DNA of 64,000 nucleotides, taken from assembly GCA_027946365.1 (NCBI GenBank), contig JAPEUQ010000004.1, positions 124,001-188,000 of the forward strand, given 5' to 3'. Shown here one piece after another: positions 11,349-23,013 of the stretch (position 1 is its first letter; each line of letters starts with the position of its first letter). The notes beneath the pieces are model-generated. The model was not told the origin of the DNA. It did no database searches and was given only the letters and a program-made list of their open reading frames with translations. A program made the position numbers and the translations under genes. This DNA comes from Kalmusia sp. IMI 367209. Its lineage: Eukaryota > Ascomycota > Dothideomycetes > Pleosporales > Didymosphaeriaceae.

Positions 11349-12777
11349 ATGTCGTCGCCCAAGGCTCGCGCCGGCTCGGGCAGCCCAACACCAGCTAGCC
11401 CCGATAGTCAGGGCCCGCTGAACGTCCCCAGTGTCGACGTCGAGGCCGAGTCGCTCGAGGTCGGTGAAGAGCGACCCATGTGACGCCTCTGTTGTCGCTG
11501 ACGCGAATCTAGGCCGATGGAGACGACGGCGACTCGGCGTATGGAGACGACTTGTAAGTCCAAAAAGGCCCATCTGCAGCTGCCATTGTACGACCCTGAC
11601 ACATTCGGCGCACAGGGAGAGCTACACCACGTCGCTCAAGTCCACCGTGCTAAAGTAAGTCTACCCAGCAGCACCGTAGCCCAGGACTGGCCATTGATGA
11701 CCACAAGCTACCGTTTCGAGAACGGCCGGCGGTACCACGGCTACAAGGATGAAGCCACTTACTTCTGGCCCAATGACGATGTACGCAAGTTCGTCCGCAG
11801 ACGTGATGTCGCATTAACCGGTAAAAGGAAGAGAACGATAGGCTAGACCTCTACCACCACATCCAAACGCTGAGCCTGAATGGCGAGCTCCACCTTGCGC
11901 CCATCGGAGACCATCCGCAGAGGATATTGGACGTGGGCACAGGCACTGGCATCTGGGCAATCGATATGGGCGACAAGTACCCCTCGGCAGAGATCCTCGG
12001 AAACGACATCAGCCCTATCCAGCCAACTCTCGTGCCGCCCAATGTCAAGTTCGAAGTCGATGACCTGGAGGAGGAATGGGTCTACTCTACCAAGTTCGAC
12101 TACATCCACGTCCGGTACCTCGCGTGCTCCATTCGAGACTGGCCGAAGTTAATGCGGCAATGCTTCAAGTTGGTCATTCTGCCCACGCTGTTGCTATCAT
12201 GCTCATGTGACACAGATTCGTAAAGCCAGGCGGCTGGGTTGAGTTCCAAGGTACGTTGGACACCCTCATCAATTCCGACTTCGCTAACACGACCAAGACT
12301 TCGACACGCGCTTCTACACACGCGGCGGCGAGTACACTAAAGACTGCAAGCTCGGTCAGTGGGCCGACAAAATCGCCGACGGCCTACGCAAATTCGGCAA
12401 CGAGCCCGACCCTGGGTAAAAACCTCCCCTGTACCCTGCTCTATGTCTCCTACTGATCTTCTCTCAGCGCTCAAATCGAGAACTGGGTCAGAGAAAACGG
12501 TTTCATCAACGTCGAAGCGCGCACGTTCCCATTCCCTGTCGGCACCTGGCCCAAAGACAAGAAGCTCAAGGAAGTCGGCGCGTTCAACCTCCTCCAATTC
12601 CTCGACAATCTGGAGGCCCTGACGATGAGAATATACCAGAATGCGTGGGGTTGGAGCGCCGATGAGGTCAAGGTGCTATGTGCGGAGTTGAGGAAGGAAC
12701 TACGCAATCCTAGAATGTTGCTGCAGCATAATTATTATGTTGTCTGGGCGCAGAAGCCAGCGAATGCTGTTGATTGA
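11349..12777 (+). CDS. LaeA-like SAM-dependent methyltransferase
   Basis: Class I SAM methyltransferase of the large LaeA-like fungal family, whose best-known member regulates secondary metabolism; most paralogues have unknown targets. I reconstruct eight exons: 11349-11459, 11513-11553, 11616-11654, 11708-11780, 11828-12168, 12216-12250, 12298-12415 and 12468-12777. All phases join cleanly to give 355 residues. The N-terminal 50 residues are Ser/Pro-rich. After an ENGRRYHGYK-like segment, the SAM-binding motif I ILDVGTGTGIWAIDMG lies at about 121-136, followed by GNDISPIQP and by FVKPGGWVEFQD (motif III region). The C-terminus FVVWAQKP-like ending (VVWAQKPAN) is also typical. Exon 2 and 3 boundaries are the least certain. 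No neighbouring biosynthetic cluster is visible, so this need not be LaeA itself. Confidence 0.88.
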
Positions 12778-13786
12778 GGCGAGAGTAATTGGATGAGAGA
12801 AAAGGAAGAGGTCGAATCAAAAGCATTGTGGGAGTTTTTTAGGCATGCATAGCGTATACTTGGGAATTTCTCCTGTGGGTTGAGCATGAGTGAAGGGGCG
12901 GTATTGGAGGGACTGCATCTCAAGGGAAGCGTCCACAAGGAAATCGTTTCACAGTAGAAATCGCGTGCGAAATTGATAGTTCTTTTTAATGATACATCTT
13001 ACCTCTGCATGCACGTCTTTTCAAATAAGTCCATCATCCTTGTCACACCTACCATCACAACCCGTACAGCCTGTCACGGCCTTGAAACCCCCGCCACCCG
13101 ATCCGAATACCCAATGCGGCAATTTTCTAAACTGCCATCGATTACAGCGACACAAGCGCGGCCCGAAAAAGGCGCCCATATTCGGGCCGGTACTCTGCGA
13201 AATGTGTCGATTGCGGAACGACTCGAACGCTGTCGTGGAATGAGACTGATGCTTGGCCCCTCACTGTGTGCATTGGTCTCGGTTCCGAAGCATGTTTTAC
13301 GAGGTATGATTAAATTTTTTTCGAGGGTTTTCAAAGAAGTGGACATAGTTGTTGTTGTGGTTTGGAGAGAGGGGCTTGATTTGCTACAGCTAGGGTTCTT
13401 GCACAATGTTTGGAGTTAGGAGCGTTTATTTCTTCTTTCAATGGATGCAGATGGTCGATGAGCGCGAATGATACGGAGGAAGGGATTGACGTGGCACTGT
13501 GTGCTGAGCCGACGGGGGATTCGCAATCGAAGATGCTTTCAATGTACCGAGCCTGGTAACAATTCGATAGCAGTACACAGTCTGCCAAGTCACTGCAACA
13601 AGCGTCATGGTAGAAAGACGGCCAGAAGCGGGTTATGAGCACATAGTCAAAGGTGTGACTACAAAATATTCGATTGTGTCTCTACCGACCATTTCTAGTC
13701 ACGACACCGAGCAAAAGGGTGATTCCCCAGTCTATATATCCTTTCATGAACGCCGGCATAACTCATTGGGTATCAAAAATGTTAAA
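12778..13786. other. Convergent intergenic region
   Basis: Lies between the 3' ends of the methyltransferase (plus) and the surface protein (minus). An 84-codon ATG frame at 12989-13243 encodes a Cys/Arg-rich tail (four Cys), but I cannot support it as a gene. Otherwise nothing recognised. Confidence 0.5.
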
Positions 13787-15926
13787 TCATCGCGAAACTT
13801 CGCGGACGCCGATACTCGGTCTGCCCTTCGCCTTGTTCTCCCATCTGTAGGGCTCGAAGCCGTCGCTGCCTGCGCGTTGGTACGGCTCGGCTACGAGACC
13901 ATCGGGCGCGAAGCTAGGCGCAGGCACGGCGTTGTAGGCCTTCTTGCGGCGCATGAGTCTGTCATCATTAGTTTAGGAGTCGAGATAAAAGGGGAAGGGG
14001 GAGGACTTACACAATGGCAGCGATGATGGCGATGACGACTGGCACACCGACGCCCACTGATACACCGATGATGAGCTTGTTTGACACACCGCCCGTCTTG
14101 CCATTAAGCACCTCCGATGCCTTGCTGCTAGAATCGTCGCCCCCGTCGTCACCGCCTTTCGTGGAAGCTGAGGGAGAAGGCGGTGGCGTATAACTCGTCG
14201 GGCTCCCGCTCGTCGCCGTAAAGCTCAGCGCGTTATCACCAAAGCCTCGTGTCTCGGTGACGCTGTCTTTGACGCCCAGCGTCGCTGGCCACGTCACGTC
14301 CTCGCCCGACGGCACCACGGTGGTCAGCGTCCTCGTCTCGACCGTCTGCGTCGTGAGCTGCAGCGAATTGGGGCAGTTGCCTATGACAGAGGTCTGGCAC
14401 TGCACTCCCGTATGCGTGATCTTCGTCTTAGTCGTCACCGTCTCGGAGTCACTGTCCTCTCGCTTCACCGCTCGCGCAGTCGGCGTAGGCGTTGCGCTCG
14501 TAATCGCAGGTGTCTTCGTGGCCTTCTTCGCACACACCTCTGCGAGCGCCGTGTTCCAGATGGGGATGCTGGTCGCCGCAACGGGGCCCCAGGTATCGGT
14601 GTCGAAGACAATACTCGCGCCTGCCACGGCGCCGAGTGCAATCTGGTACTTTTGCTCGACCTTGAATTCGCAGTCTTCGTCGGCGGGGGCGACGGTCACG
14701 TTGGTGATGAATTCGGCGAGATTGGCGTAGACGCCGACTTCTATGCCGCCTGCTACTTCCGGGGTGCCGAAGGAGGTGTTGAAGATGGTGGCTTCGGGAA
14801 CGCCCGGGGCTGCCACTGCGATGCCAGAGTGGATGCCGATACGGAGGATGGCGGAAAGGACGACGCCTGCTTTCTCGACTGTCACAGGGAGGAACTCGAG
14901 TTGGCCGCCGTTGCTGCATGTCTGTGAGATGAGTTTTCTGTGGGAGGTAGGAATAGGCTTACAAGACGATGTTGGAGACTGCGTCGCTGAAGAGAGCGAT
15001 GTCGATTCCGACGCCGTCGTCGAGCTTAATGTGGAGTCCGCTGCTGATATCAATGGTGCCTTCTACGTTCAACAGGAGGTCGACTTTGAAGACTACGCCT
15101 AAAGTGAGGTCTCTGCCGACACCGATGCCGATAGGGGTGTTGCTTGTGTAGAGATTGAGCTCATACGTTGCGCCTATGGAGTCAGATTGTCAGTCGAATA
15201 TATCTCAGTCATCGTAAAAGTACGTACCGGCGCCTAGAATTGTGTTCAGCTCCAGATACAACTCCATATCATCAAACTGAAAGTTGAGCGTGACATCGTC
15301 GATGGGCGCGATGTCCATGTCGAAAGAGTAGTTGAGCGGTGGGAACGCAAAGTCGTGCCAGTCGATGCCATCGTCCAGATTATTCACAACGGTCTTGAAG
15401 TACGTCTCGAAATAATCCTCAACATCGTTTGTAAAGTTCTCAACCGTGTCGAAGACTGCAGCGACAGTCTTGTTCAGCGCTTCGCCAGCATCGAAGTCGT
15501 CGGCAATGTGTAGTTCTGCACTTGCCATGCCTTTCACGTAGCATGTTGTGCACACAATTTCCACCGATTCTGATACCGACGCTGAGGAGGAGTTGTCGCC
15601 CGTTTCGACGGACTGAGATGCTCCACTGACAAAAGTCAGCTCTGCTTTTGAGATGGAATCCTTGGAGAAAGCGTTGGAAAAGGTCGCACTCACTATTTCA
15701 ATAAGACAGCTCCATCCCAACTCCTGTCGAAGGTGACATTGCCCTTCAAGTCCTCTCTCTTTTGATGCCTCGCTGCTGCAAGACCTCTCCTAATGGCCAG
15801 ATGGGTATCCGCGTCCGTATGGCCAGGCGCATTATGAGTTCTCATAGAGAGATCAGGAGACGCACCGACAAGGCTGAACAAACCAGCAGCCAGCGTCAAT
15901 GCCGTTGCAAACCCTCGAATAGCCAT
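13787..15926 (-). CDS. Secreted, membrane-anchored Ser/Thr-rich surface protein
   Basis: Predicted extracellular protein of 638 residues with a single C-terminal membrane span. Exons (minus): 15926-15694, 15625-15228, 15173-14963, 14913-14011 and 13958-13787; all four introns (49-68 bp) keep frame. A signal peptide is clear (MAIRGFATALTLAAGLFSLVGAS). The ectodomain is rich in acidic residues, Ser and Thr, has N-glycosylation sequons and few Cys (an IVCTTCYV pair). A Thr/Ser/Pro stalk leads to a hydrophobic helix (KLIIGVSVGVGVPVVIAIIA) followed by RRKK and a short cytosolic tail of about 50 residues. The layout resembles fungal proteins annotated with DUF7029/DUF7223, but I could not verify this. 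Likely a cell-wall or sensing protein; function unknown. Confidence 0.78.
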
Positions 15927-17239
15927 GGCAAAGATGCAAGCCCTTGTGAATGTATCCCTCGCAAATAAATAAATTGAATGAAAAGAAATCGCAGCCTTGC
16001 ATCTAGAGTACCGACATGCTCGTCCTTATACTCCGCAGCACTACCGTGCCGCACGCAACTCCGCGCCCCCATCCCAAGACTAAAAGTAGGTCGACTATGC
16101 AGGACCCAGGACCGAACTGCTGCAGTGTTTGCTTCAGGGTACGGCGCCTTACCCAACGCGGCGACGGACGCATGGTGTTAGCTTAGGGAGGTCGATCCCG
16201 TGGCCCTACGCTAACGAGTGTGGGTGTACGGCGGCCAGCTACCGTCAGAGTTTAATGTCCGATCAGAACGAACACCTTACACAGCAAAAACCCGAGCTGC
16301 ACAAACATTCGTAGCCTCCTCCTGCTCGTAATATCTCCATCTGAGGAGTTCCTCGTAGTGGTTAGCTGTAGGGAGATGCGGAGAGATTTTGCGCGTTTCG
16401 AGGTTCAATCCTTGTGCGCACTGCCTCAAACTCGGAGTTCGAGGAAGGGGACCACGATGCCGCACACTTGGCCCGCAAGAGGGAACGCGCTACTCCAGGT
16501 GCGGAAATGTTATGGCCCCCCGACAAGAGGCCATGCGGGATCTGGGATGGATAGCGTGGGCGCAGACGAGTACGGGCTCCCTGAAACGCAACGCACGCGA
16601 CAGTCGAGCGCACTGCCATCTTTTGCAGATCCTGGGTTTCAACAAATATCTGACAGGCGCAGCACGGCTTGAAAAAAGCAACCATAGGATCACGAACGAT
16701 AGCGTGTGATAAGAAAAGAAGGCAAAGTGAACACGTCTCAGACATTATGCAGGTGCTGCGATTCGAATGGTGCTGTGCCGCCAAGTGCGCGCGGCTACGA
16801 TGTCCGCAAAAAACAAAGCCTCGACGCCGTGAAACTCCTGACAAGAACACGAAATAGGCAATCGACCAGAATGCGACCGACGCTAGTGGTAGGAGATACC
16901 TTTTGTGTCTCCTTATAATGCGCTGCGGTAATGCGTGTCCTAGGAACATCCCGCTTGGGGCCTAGTGTTGTCCCGTATCCGTTCGCAGCAGCACCTTCGT
17001 AACCATCAAGCGGGCTCCAACGATCGCCAAGTAGTGTCCCGCGCCGCACAGATCCCAGCTGTTTGGAAGAGGAGGGGAAGACACGTCTGAGGTTCTGCAT
17101 GACTTCTTTGTGTTTTGAATACAGGTGAATCGTGATATACAGTGGATGTTGCGGAATACAGTCTCGATTAAAGTTTGGATAAGTGTGAAACGGAAAATCA
17201 TTACCTCGTGTCTGTTTACACAGTGTCCTGCCACTGATC
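15927..17239. other. Intergenic, about 1.3 kb, no gene recognised
   Basis: Promoter of the surface protein gene on the left and 3' flank of the carboxypeptidase gene on the right. Open frames of up to 195 codons are present but overlap each other on both strands and lack motifs. No tRNA or repeat recognised. Confidence 0.55.
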
Positions 17240-18673
17240 TCATTCAAGCCCGACTTGAATAGCAGCCAAAGCCCAATCTGTGAAACCCGCGTTTGTGTCG
17301 AGGATATTCTCGTTGAATTCTTGAAGGGTGGGGTAGAAATTTGTCGGGTAGCCAAATTCCAGAGTGAAGCTATACACCTTGTTGGCCCCCTCTACTCCCC
17401 AATATCTACTAAATGTGTAGTCGGCGACACCTCCGGAAGTAGGATATAACCCTACACCTGGCCCGGAGGAGTAGGAACGCCCACCGACAGCGCTCATTGC
17501 CGCTACAGCTTTGGCGGCGACGTTGCTTAGATTGCTGTCATCCGTCGATGGAATATACTCCTTGTAAGAGTCACCAAGCACACCTCGCTTGCGATCAAAA
17601 GCTGGATTGAGGAAGTTCTGGTCCGTGTCGTTGCTCTGCCCCTCGTCATGCCCCCAAGGGTACAGAATATCGCCAGTTGCGGAATGGATATCAACATACC
17701 AATGGATATTTGGAAACTCTTTGTAAATGGAAACCAGGTTCTTAGCCTCCGCCTCGGATTCAGGCGCGGTTCCACGGAATGTCTGAGCGCTTGGCGAGGT
17801 AGAAGCTGGGTTTACGGACGGGTCGAAGTACTTTTGGAAGTCCCAGAGGAAATCAAAATTACGGTTAATGTCAACACCGGCGGCACTACCGGTGCCGGAC
17901 TTGGTATTTCTGTTCTTACGCCACAGGGATCCGGTCTTCTGGTCGTAGGTAACGCCATCGGGATTGACGAGAGGGAAAAAAACAATCCCAGCGTTTAGGA
18001 TGCTTTCAACTTGAGCGTTCGTATATGTTTTCCTGCCATATGTGAGGCCGCTTCCCGACTTGTTTGCAGCTAACAAATCGGATATCCAATAGATGAGTTG
18101 ATCGGGGCCACCGCGTTCGCGCGCGTGCGAACCGGCGGTAAGGTACAGGTGATGGTTGGATTTGTTCGAACCACCACCAACGTAGCCAGCAAATTGTGTC
18201 GCACCTTCGAAAGTCTTGTGTGGCAGGTCAAGAATAGAAACACCGTAGGTATTGGCAAGGCCTTTGACAGCGGAGCTAATTTCACCGACATTCAACAGGG
18301 TGTCGATTCTTGCTCCCGCCTCTTTCGTCCCGAGGCCGAGAGGAGCAACGGTACCGGCCTTGAATCGATCTCCGGTTCCGATGGGTGCAGTATCGGCTTG
18401 TCTTTTGAGTACACTTCTATGGAGGGAGATTTCCGTGAAGCTGTACTCGTTGGTGAAATCGTCGATCTGCTCCTCTGTGAGGAAGGCATGGAGCTTGAAA
18501 CCGCCTTCTGTCGGGAGCACAGCCGGTCGGCAGCCAAAGTCATAGGTCTCGTTGCGAATAACATGTTGAAAATGCGCAATGGATGGAGCCTTGAAATGAA
18601 CAGGCAGGAGATGGAAATCCGCAAGCACAGCAGCGCTTTGGACGAGCAGGGGTGCGACAACGGAGTACTTCAT
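17240..18673 (-). CDS. Secreted zinc metallocarboxypeptidase, peptidase family M14
   Basis: Removes C-terminal residues from peptides outside the cell. Intronless, 477 residues, with a signal peptide (MKYSVVAPLLVQSAAVLADF) and an N-terminal propeptide ending near KR at about 90-91. Zinc ligands are His183 and Glu186 in GSHARERGG and His330 in YVDIHS. The substrate-binding Asn-Arg pair is N270/R271 in VDINRNF, and the catalytic Glu439 lies in TLEFGYP. Length and motif order match M14A-type fungal carboxypeptidases. The gene stands alone between unrelated neighbours. Substrate preference (A- or B-type) cannot be read with confidence. Confidence 0.93.
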   Translation of the reverse strand: MKYSVVAPLLVQSAAVLADFHLLPVHFKAPSIAHFQHVIRNETYDFGCRPAVLPTEGGFKLHAFLTEEQIDDFTNEYSFTEISLHRSVLKRQADTAPIGTGDRFKAGTVAPLGLGTKEAGARIDTLLNVGEISSAVKGLANTYGVSILDLPHKTFEGATQFAGYVGGGSNKSNHHLYLTAGSHARERGGPDQLIYWISDLLAANKSGSGLTYGRKTYTNAQVESILNAGIVFFPLVNPDGVTYDQKTGSLWRKNRNTKSGTGSAAGVDINRNFDFLWDFQKYFDPSVNPASTSPSAQTFRGTAPESEAEAKNLVSIYKEFPNIHWYVDIHSATGDILYPWGHDEGQSNDTDQNFLNPAFDRKRGVLGDSYKEYIPSTDDSNLSNVAAKAVAAMSAVGGRSYSSGPGVGLYPTSGGVADYTFSRYWGVEGANKVYSFTLEFGYPTNFYPTLQEFNENILDTNAGFTDWALAAIQVGLE

Positions 18674-19395
18674 GTCGGCTGCAAGAGGCGTATATGCGTT
18701 GCCTACGCGAGAAAAGTGTGGTCGAGTTTCTCTTTACATACCCTGACCGCCGTTGCGCATACACGAGTCCCTCGGCTGGTTGGCTGGCTGAATTCTTGCT
18801 CTGCGATCACGTAGCCTGGCTCGAAAATCGCGTTGAACTCGACGCCTGCCTCTTTCGTACTAACAGCGCGCTGACGTGCTGTGAAGGTTTGAAGCTGGAC
18901 TGGGGCAAGCATTTGGGTTAATTAAGCTGCTTCCCAAGAGGCGAATGAGCCAAGCTGCCATGGATGACGCAACATGTCCGATTCCTATGCGATCCGCGAA
19001 AGCAGTCGGCGCGGCGGGCATCAAAACATCGAGATGATACCACCCGCACGCTTTGAAGCTACGATGTACTGGTTTGGTTGAACTAGTAGAGTCGCAAGTA
19101 GATTTCTCTGAATTGTCGCATGCGCTAATGCCTTCTGAGAATTGAGGAGTTCAACGTGTTCCACCTACGCGTAGCTGTGTTGCCGCAGTTCCACCTGGAA
19201 TGCGGTCGTCTGTCGTAGTCCAAGAAATGCTCTCGAGAACACCCCCCGCGACGGAGTGGATGCGTAGATTTGCAGCTGTGTGCAGTATGCTGCACGCAAA
19301 ATACCTCGTGGGCGTGCATCGGCCTGCTGAGGCGATCGGTGCCCTGAAGCCGACGAGTGATGACTCGGTGACGCTGATTGTAAGGTTTTAACGTG
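18674..19395. other. Intergenic region, no gene recognised
   Basis: About 720 bp holding the carboxypeptidase promoter and the 3' flank of the NLR gene. No features beyond short spurious frames. Confidence 0.5.
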
Positions 19396-22300
19396 TCAAA
19401 AGCGTGACCTCGTGGCTGCCATAAGGGCTAACACGGCATCGTCATGTCCCATTCTTGCTGCCTCCTGGATGAAATGTGGCAACTCGATAGCGAAATCGAT
19501 CTGGAAATCGTTTGGCAAACAGGCTACCAAGGTTCCAATATTGTGACTTTCGCCGGAAAAGCACGCCACCTTGATAGCCTGGAAGTACCGGCTACTGCTC
19601 GGTTTGAGCGCTGAGTCGAGAAGTCTGCGAAGGAAATCTCTTTGGTCACGTTCGAGGGCGAGTGTGAAGAGCAAGTCAACATACATGGCCTTCGGAGACA
19701 GGTCCCAACGATCGCGAAGACACTGTTCCAGCACTTCGACAAATCCTACTTTTGCAGCGCATTCCAATAGGAGTCTTTGCAACGTTCGATTGCTCGGATG
19801 ATAGCAGAGGGGCAAGAGCATCCTATAGATCTCGGTCGATTTCTTGCACACCGCAAGCTCTAATGGGAGTTTACTGTCATACTGCGGAAGCGGAAGTTTG
19901 AAAATCTCCTCTCGTGGCTGGGAATCGCTTCCGTGTATGAGGACGTGAAGCATCGGTTGATGTGTTTCTGCGATAGCCCAACCCAATAGGCCTTGATAAT
20001 GAGAATCTCGAGATTGTCCTGATGGCTTCCAGGGATGGAGACCCCATGATTGACCTTTTCCCAGGGCAAGCTCTTTGAAGAGGGTGTAAGACGACGACTT
20101 GAAGTCAATATGGTGAGTGAGCAACGCCCAATTGTCTCGAGCGTAATAGAAGGCCGGAGGGAGCCCAGCAGTGTGAGTTTTGGAGCGCATTGGGCTTCTG
20201 AGTTGAACAAGTCTTGTCTCTCGTGGTTTGAAAAGCCCCGGTATCTTTGTCAAGTGAAGCGTTTCGAGCATCCTGTAGGGGTTCAAGTCCAACGAAACCG
20301 TTTGAGTGTTTGCCGACGAGATCTGTAGGGCATAGTCTGGGCCTGTCAGATGCCGTACGCACAATGTGCCTAAAGATAGTCGTGAGGCGGTCAAGTTGAA
20401 GTTTCCCTCCAGTAGATCGAGTCGACCTTCATTCCTCTCTAGGAATAGGACAGCAGAATGATGCGCTGGGATAATGACATCGTTTGTCTGGGAGTATGAA
20501 ACTAAGCCAGCGCACGATTTCATGATCATTTTGAAATCAGGAACTCTTCCCCTGTCAATTCGACCGGTGTTTTCGTCAATTGCAAGGATTTCCCGGAGTT
20601 GTTCGACGTGGAAAGGGGTGAGTGTCGCATACACATAGAACAATACCCTCGACGCGAGGAGACCCTTGAGCCTACCTACACACCGGCGGTACGTTTCATC
20701 CAGATCTTTCGGCAGGTCATCCAGTATTTTTCGAATTTCATCGTCCGAGGCTCCCCCAGACTCCCAAATGGCATCGATCTGGAGACTGACCCAAAGAATC
20801 CTACAACGAGTCAGTGAATACGAGCTGTGGAAGCATCACGGTGATTACCTACATTAGATGGGCCTTTTCATTCAGAATATTGGTGACACTGGCAAGGAGA
20901 GCCTTGTTGGACGTAAGCGGACCATCGGACTGACGTTTCGCTTCCATTTTCCACTCGATAAACTTGCGAATATCTTCACGAGTATGATGGCTCGATAGGT
21001 GTAGTACATGGCTACGTGCTTAGTCGATTCGGTTCCTGATCTCGTCGCGTGCGGATATGAAAATACGGCATTTGATGCTCTCCCGGAATAGACCCAGCAC
21101 GCTCGATATCTCCTCTGGATTGCACGCGTCGAGGCCGTCGAGTACGTAGAACACGGGCTTACCGTGCCTCAATATAACGTCGGATAGCGGTATCAAGATG
21201 TTCTTAACGATGGCATGCACAGCTGGGGTTGATGCTTTTGGTCCAAAATATTGAGTAATCAAGGATACAACGCCCATAGGATAGCTAATTTTCCGGTCGT
21301 CCAGGAATGCTATAATCTGCAGAACATAGCTTCGGAAAAGGTCGCCCGCCTGTATTCTGGCTGGTGCCGTTGGCTGGAAGAAGTAATGGCCGACGAATCC
21401 CACCTTCAAAAGTTCTTCTATCACGGTCGTAGTGATAAATGTCTTACCAGAGCCAATTTTTCCTGTTAGCCAAAAGTAACCGGGTCCAACATTCTTCCAG
21501 TCCCTATATTTCGGGACGGAGAGGATCCAATCTGTAGTTCGAGGACATCTTCGGCCTATAATCATCTGCAGGTGATAGTCTGGGTCATAATCGGATATCC
21601 GTTCAAATATATCCTCACATAATCTGTCGCCAAATGTTAATGCCCACCGTCTTGAGATACGCTCGAATCTGAGGGGATGAAACAGTGTAAGTTCTCTTAG
21701 ACCTATGCCTATGCCTGATTAAGCACTATCTGTCAGTCCCACGTTCGACTAGCTAAAATCCTGGATTGACACACTTTCCTTGTCCTTCAGCGCCTCAACA
21801 CATTTACTCTTACTTTGCTCATTGGCTTCCTCCTCTAGGTAACTCCGTGTGACGCTCTCTATCTTGCCTTTTGCGTTGTACTCTTGCAAAAGAACGTCTT
21901 GAAGACCTTGCTGGACATTGAACCGGTGGTAACGATCCTGTCTCAAAGGCACTTTCCAGGAGTGTGCAAACTCGCCTGCATCTTTCTCCGTGTCGGTCGC
22001 CATCTTCTTAAGCGTTTCTAACATGAATTTGAACGCGTTATCTATCCGCACAGGATTAATGCCAGGATGGCCCGTTCCGATAGAGAGGAAGCATTTTACA
22101 TGAGCTTGCAACTCGGGTTCTCCGCCTTCCCTACACCAGATGTCAGACGCTTCGTGAGCTACCTGCTTGACTGGATTGTTCGCGCCCAAGCCGCCGTCGA
22201 GGTGAATTATATCATCTATATTGACTTCATCGAAGAAACTCGGGGCTGCTGAAGTCGCAAGGGCGACCTGGACGATCGATGGCCGGTTCATTGGGCCGGC

Positions 22301-23013
22301 CTTCCCTGGCAGGTCGTAGCTTCTTTGACGTATGATACGTCTGCTGTTATTCTTGTCGCATGAACAGACAAACCTGTAATGAATAGGTTAGAAATGTTGG
22401 AAAGATTTTTACAGAGCGGTGTCAAGAGCTTGAGCCGGTTAGATCCCTTTTGATTGAGCAAAATAGAAGTCGGCCACATCCAGGCCTCCAACCTAGTACT
22501 GCAAAATGATGGAGGCATACTGACACTCGGCATCCGCGGGATTTTCCTGTCTGTCCGTCATTGAAGACTTCGTTCAAAGGAACGCCTTGGCTTTGCAAAA
22601 CGCTCTCGATACTTTCTCGTAGCTTCTCTGATGAGAATTTCGCTTTGACATTGAATTTGGCCCCAAGACCAGAGCGACTCTCTCTTTCGACAAAGATGTT
22701 CTTAATCAATGCCGTATATGCATTGATACACTCGTCGACCTCCATACCCAAGCGTCCGAGCATTATTGCTATCAGACTAGTGTTGGTCAGATCCCTGTCA
22801 TGAGACCATCTCGATAGGTGGCAGAAACACTCACCCACCAGTGCTAGTTCCCCCAATGAGATCGAAAAGGTCGCAAGGCTTCAATGCCGGCAATCCTGCT
22901 TCTTCGCGCGCGTAGTTCAGTTCCGCCATGATGTCGCGAAGTATGTATAGTGTTGACAACCCTCTCACCCCACCGCCATCAAGAGAGAGAAGGCAGAGGC
23001 CTGCGGAGGACAT
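19396..23013 (-). pseudogene. Patatin-NACHT-repeat NLR-like protein with one in-frame stop
   Basis: Fungal NOD-like (STAND) architecture: a patatin-like phospholipase effector, a NACHT NTPase and C-terminal ankyrin-like repeats. Five exons (minus): 23013-22835, 22776-22525, 22373-21775, 21714-20853 and 20800-19396. All phases agree and give 1098 codons. Patatin signals: DGGGVRG at 12-18, nucleophile Ser57 in GGTSTGG, and the catalytic Asp in LDGGLGANNP. The NACHT domain has Walker A GKIGSGKT, a Walker B-like FYVLDGLDA and the sensor strand FISARDE. Codon 575 is TAA (21020-21022), and the same frame continues for 523 more codons of recognisable NLR sequence. No phase-compatible intron removes the stop. 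The reference allele would yield a 574-residue patatin plus partial NACHT. It may be a recent null allele, since CAA to TAA is what RIP produces. Confidence 0.85.
21020..21022 (-). other. In-frame TAA stop within the NLR NACHT/ARC region
   Basis: The codon lies between RNRID and ARSHVLHLS in an otherwise continuous frame. The flanking residues on both sides read as coding sequence, which marks it as a point nonsense mutation rather than an exon end. Confidence 0.8.

Noticed and set aside
12989..13243. 84-codon ATG frame with four Cys and a basic tail
   Set aside because: Lies in a convergent 3' spacer, has no recognisable family and no splice partner. Kept only as a remark in the intergenic entry.
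16362..17355. Long minus-strand frames between the surface protein and the carboxypeptidase
   Set aside because: One overlaps the carboxypeptidase coding region and both lack motifs or good starts.
21012..21069. Intron that would remove the NLR in-frame TAA (GTATTT to CACGTAG, 55 bp)
   Set aside because: The phase does not match the downstream frame, and it would delete the conserved sensor strand FISARDE.
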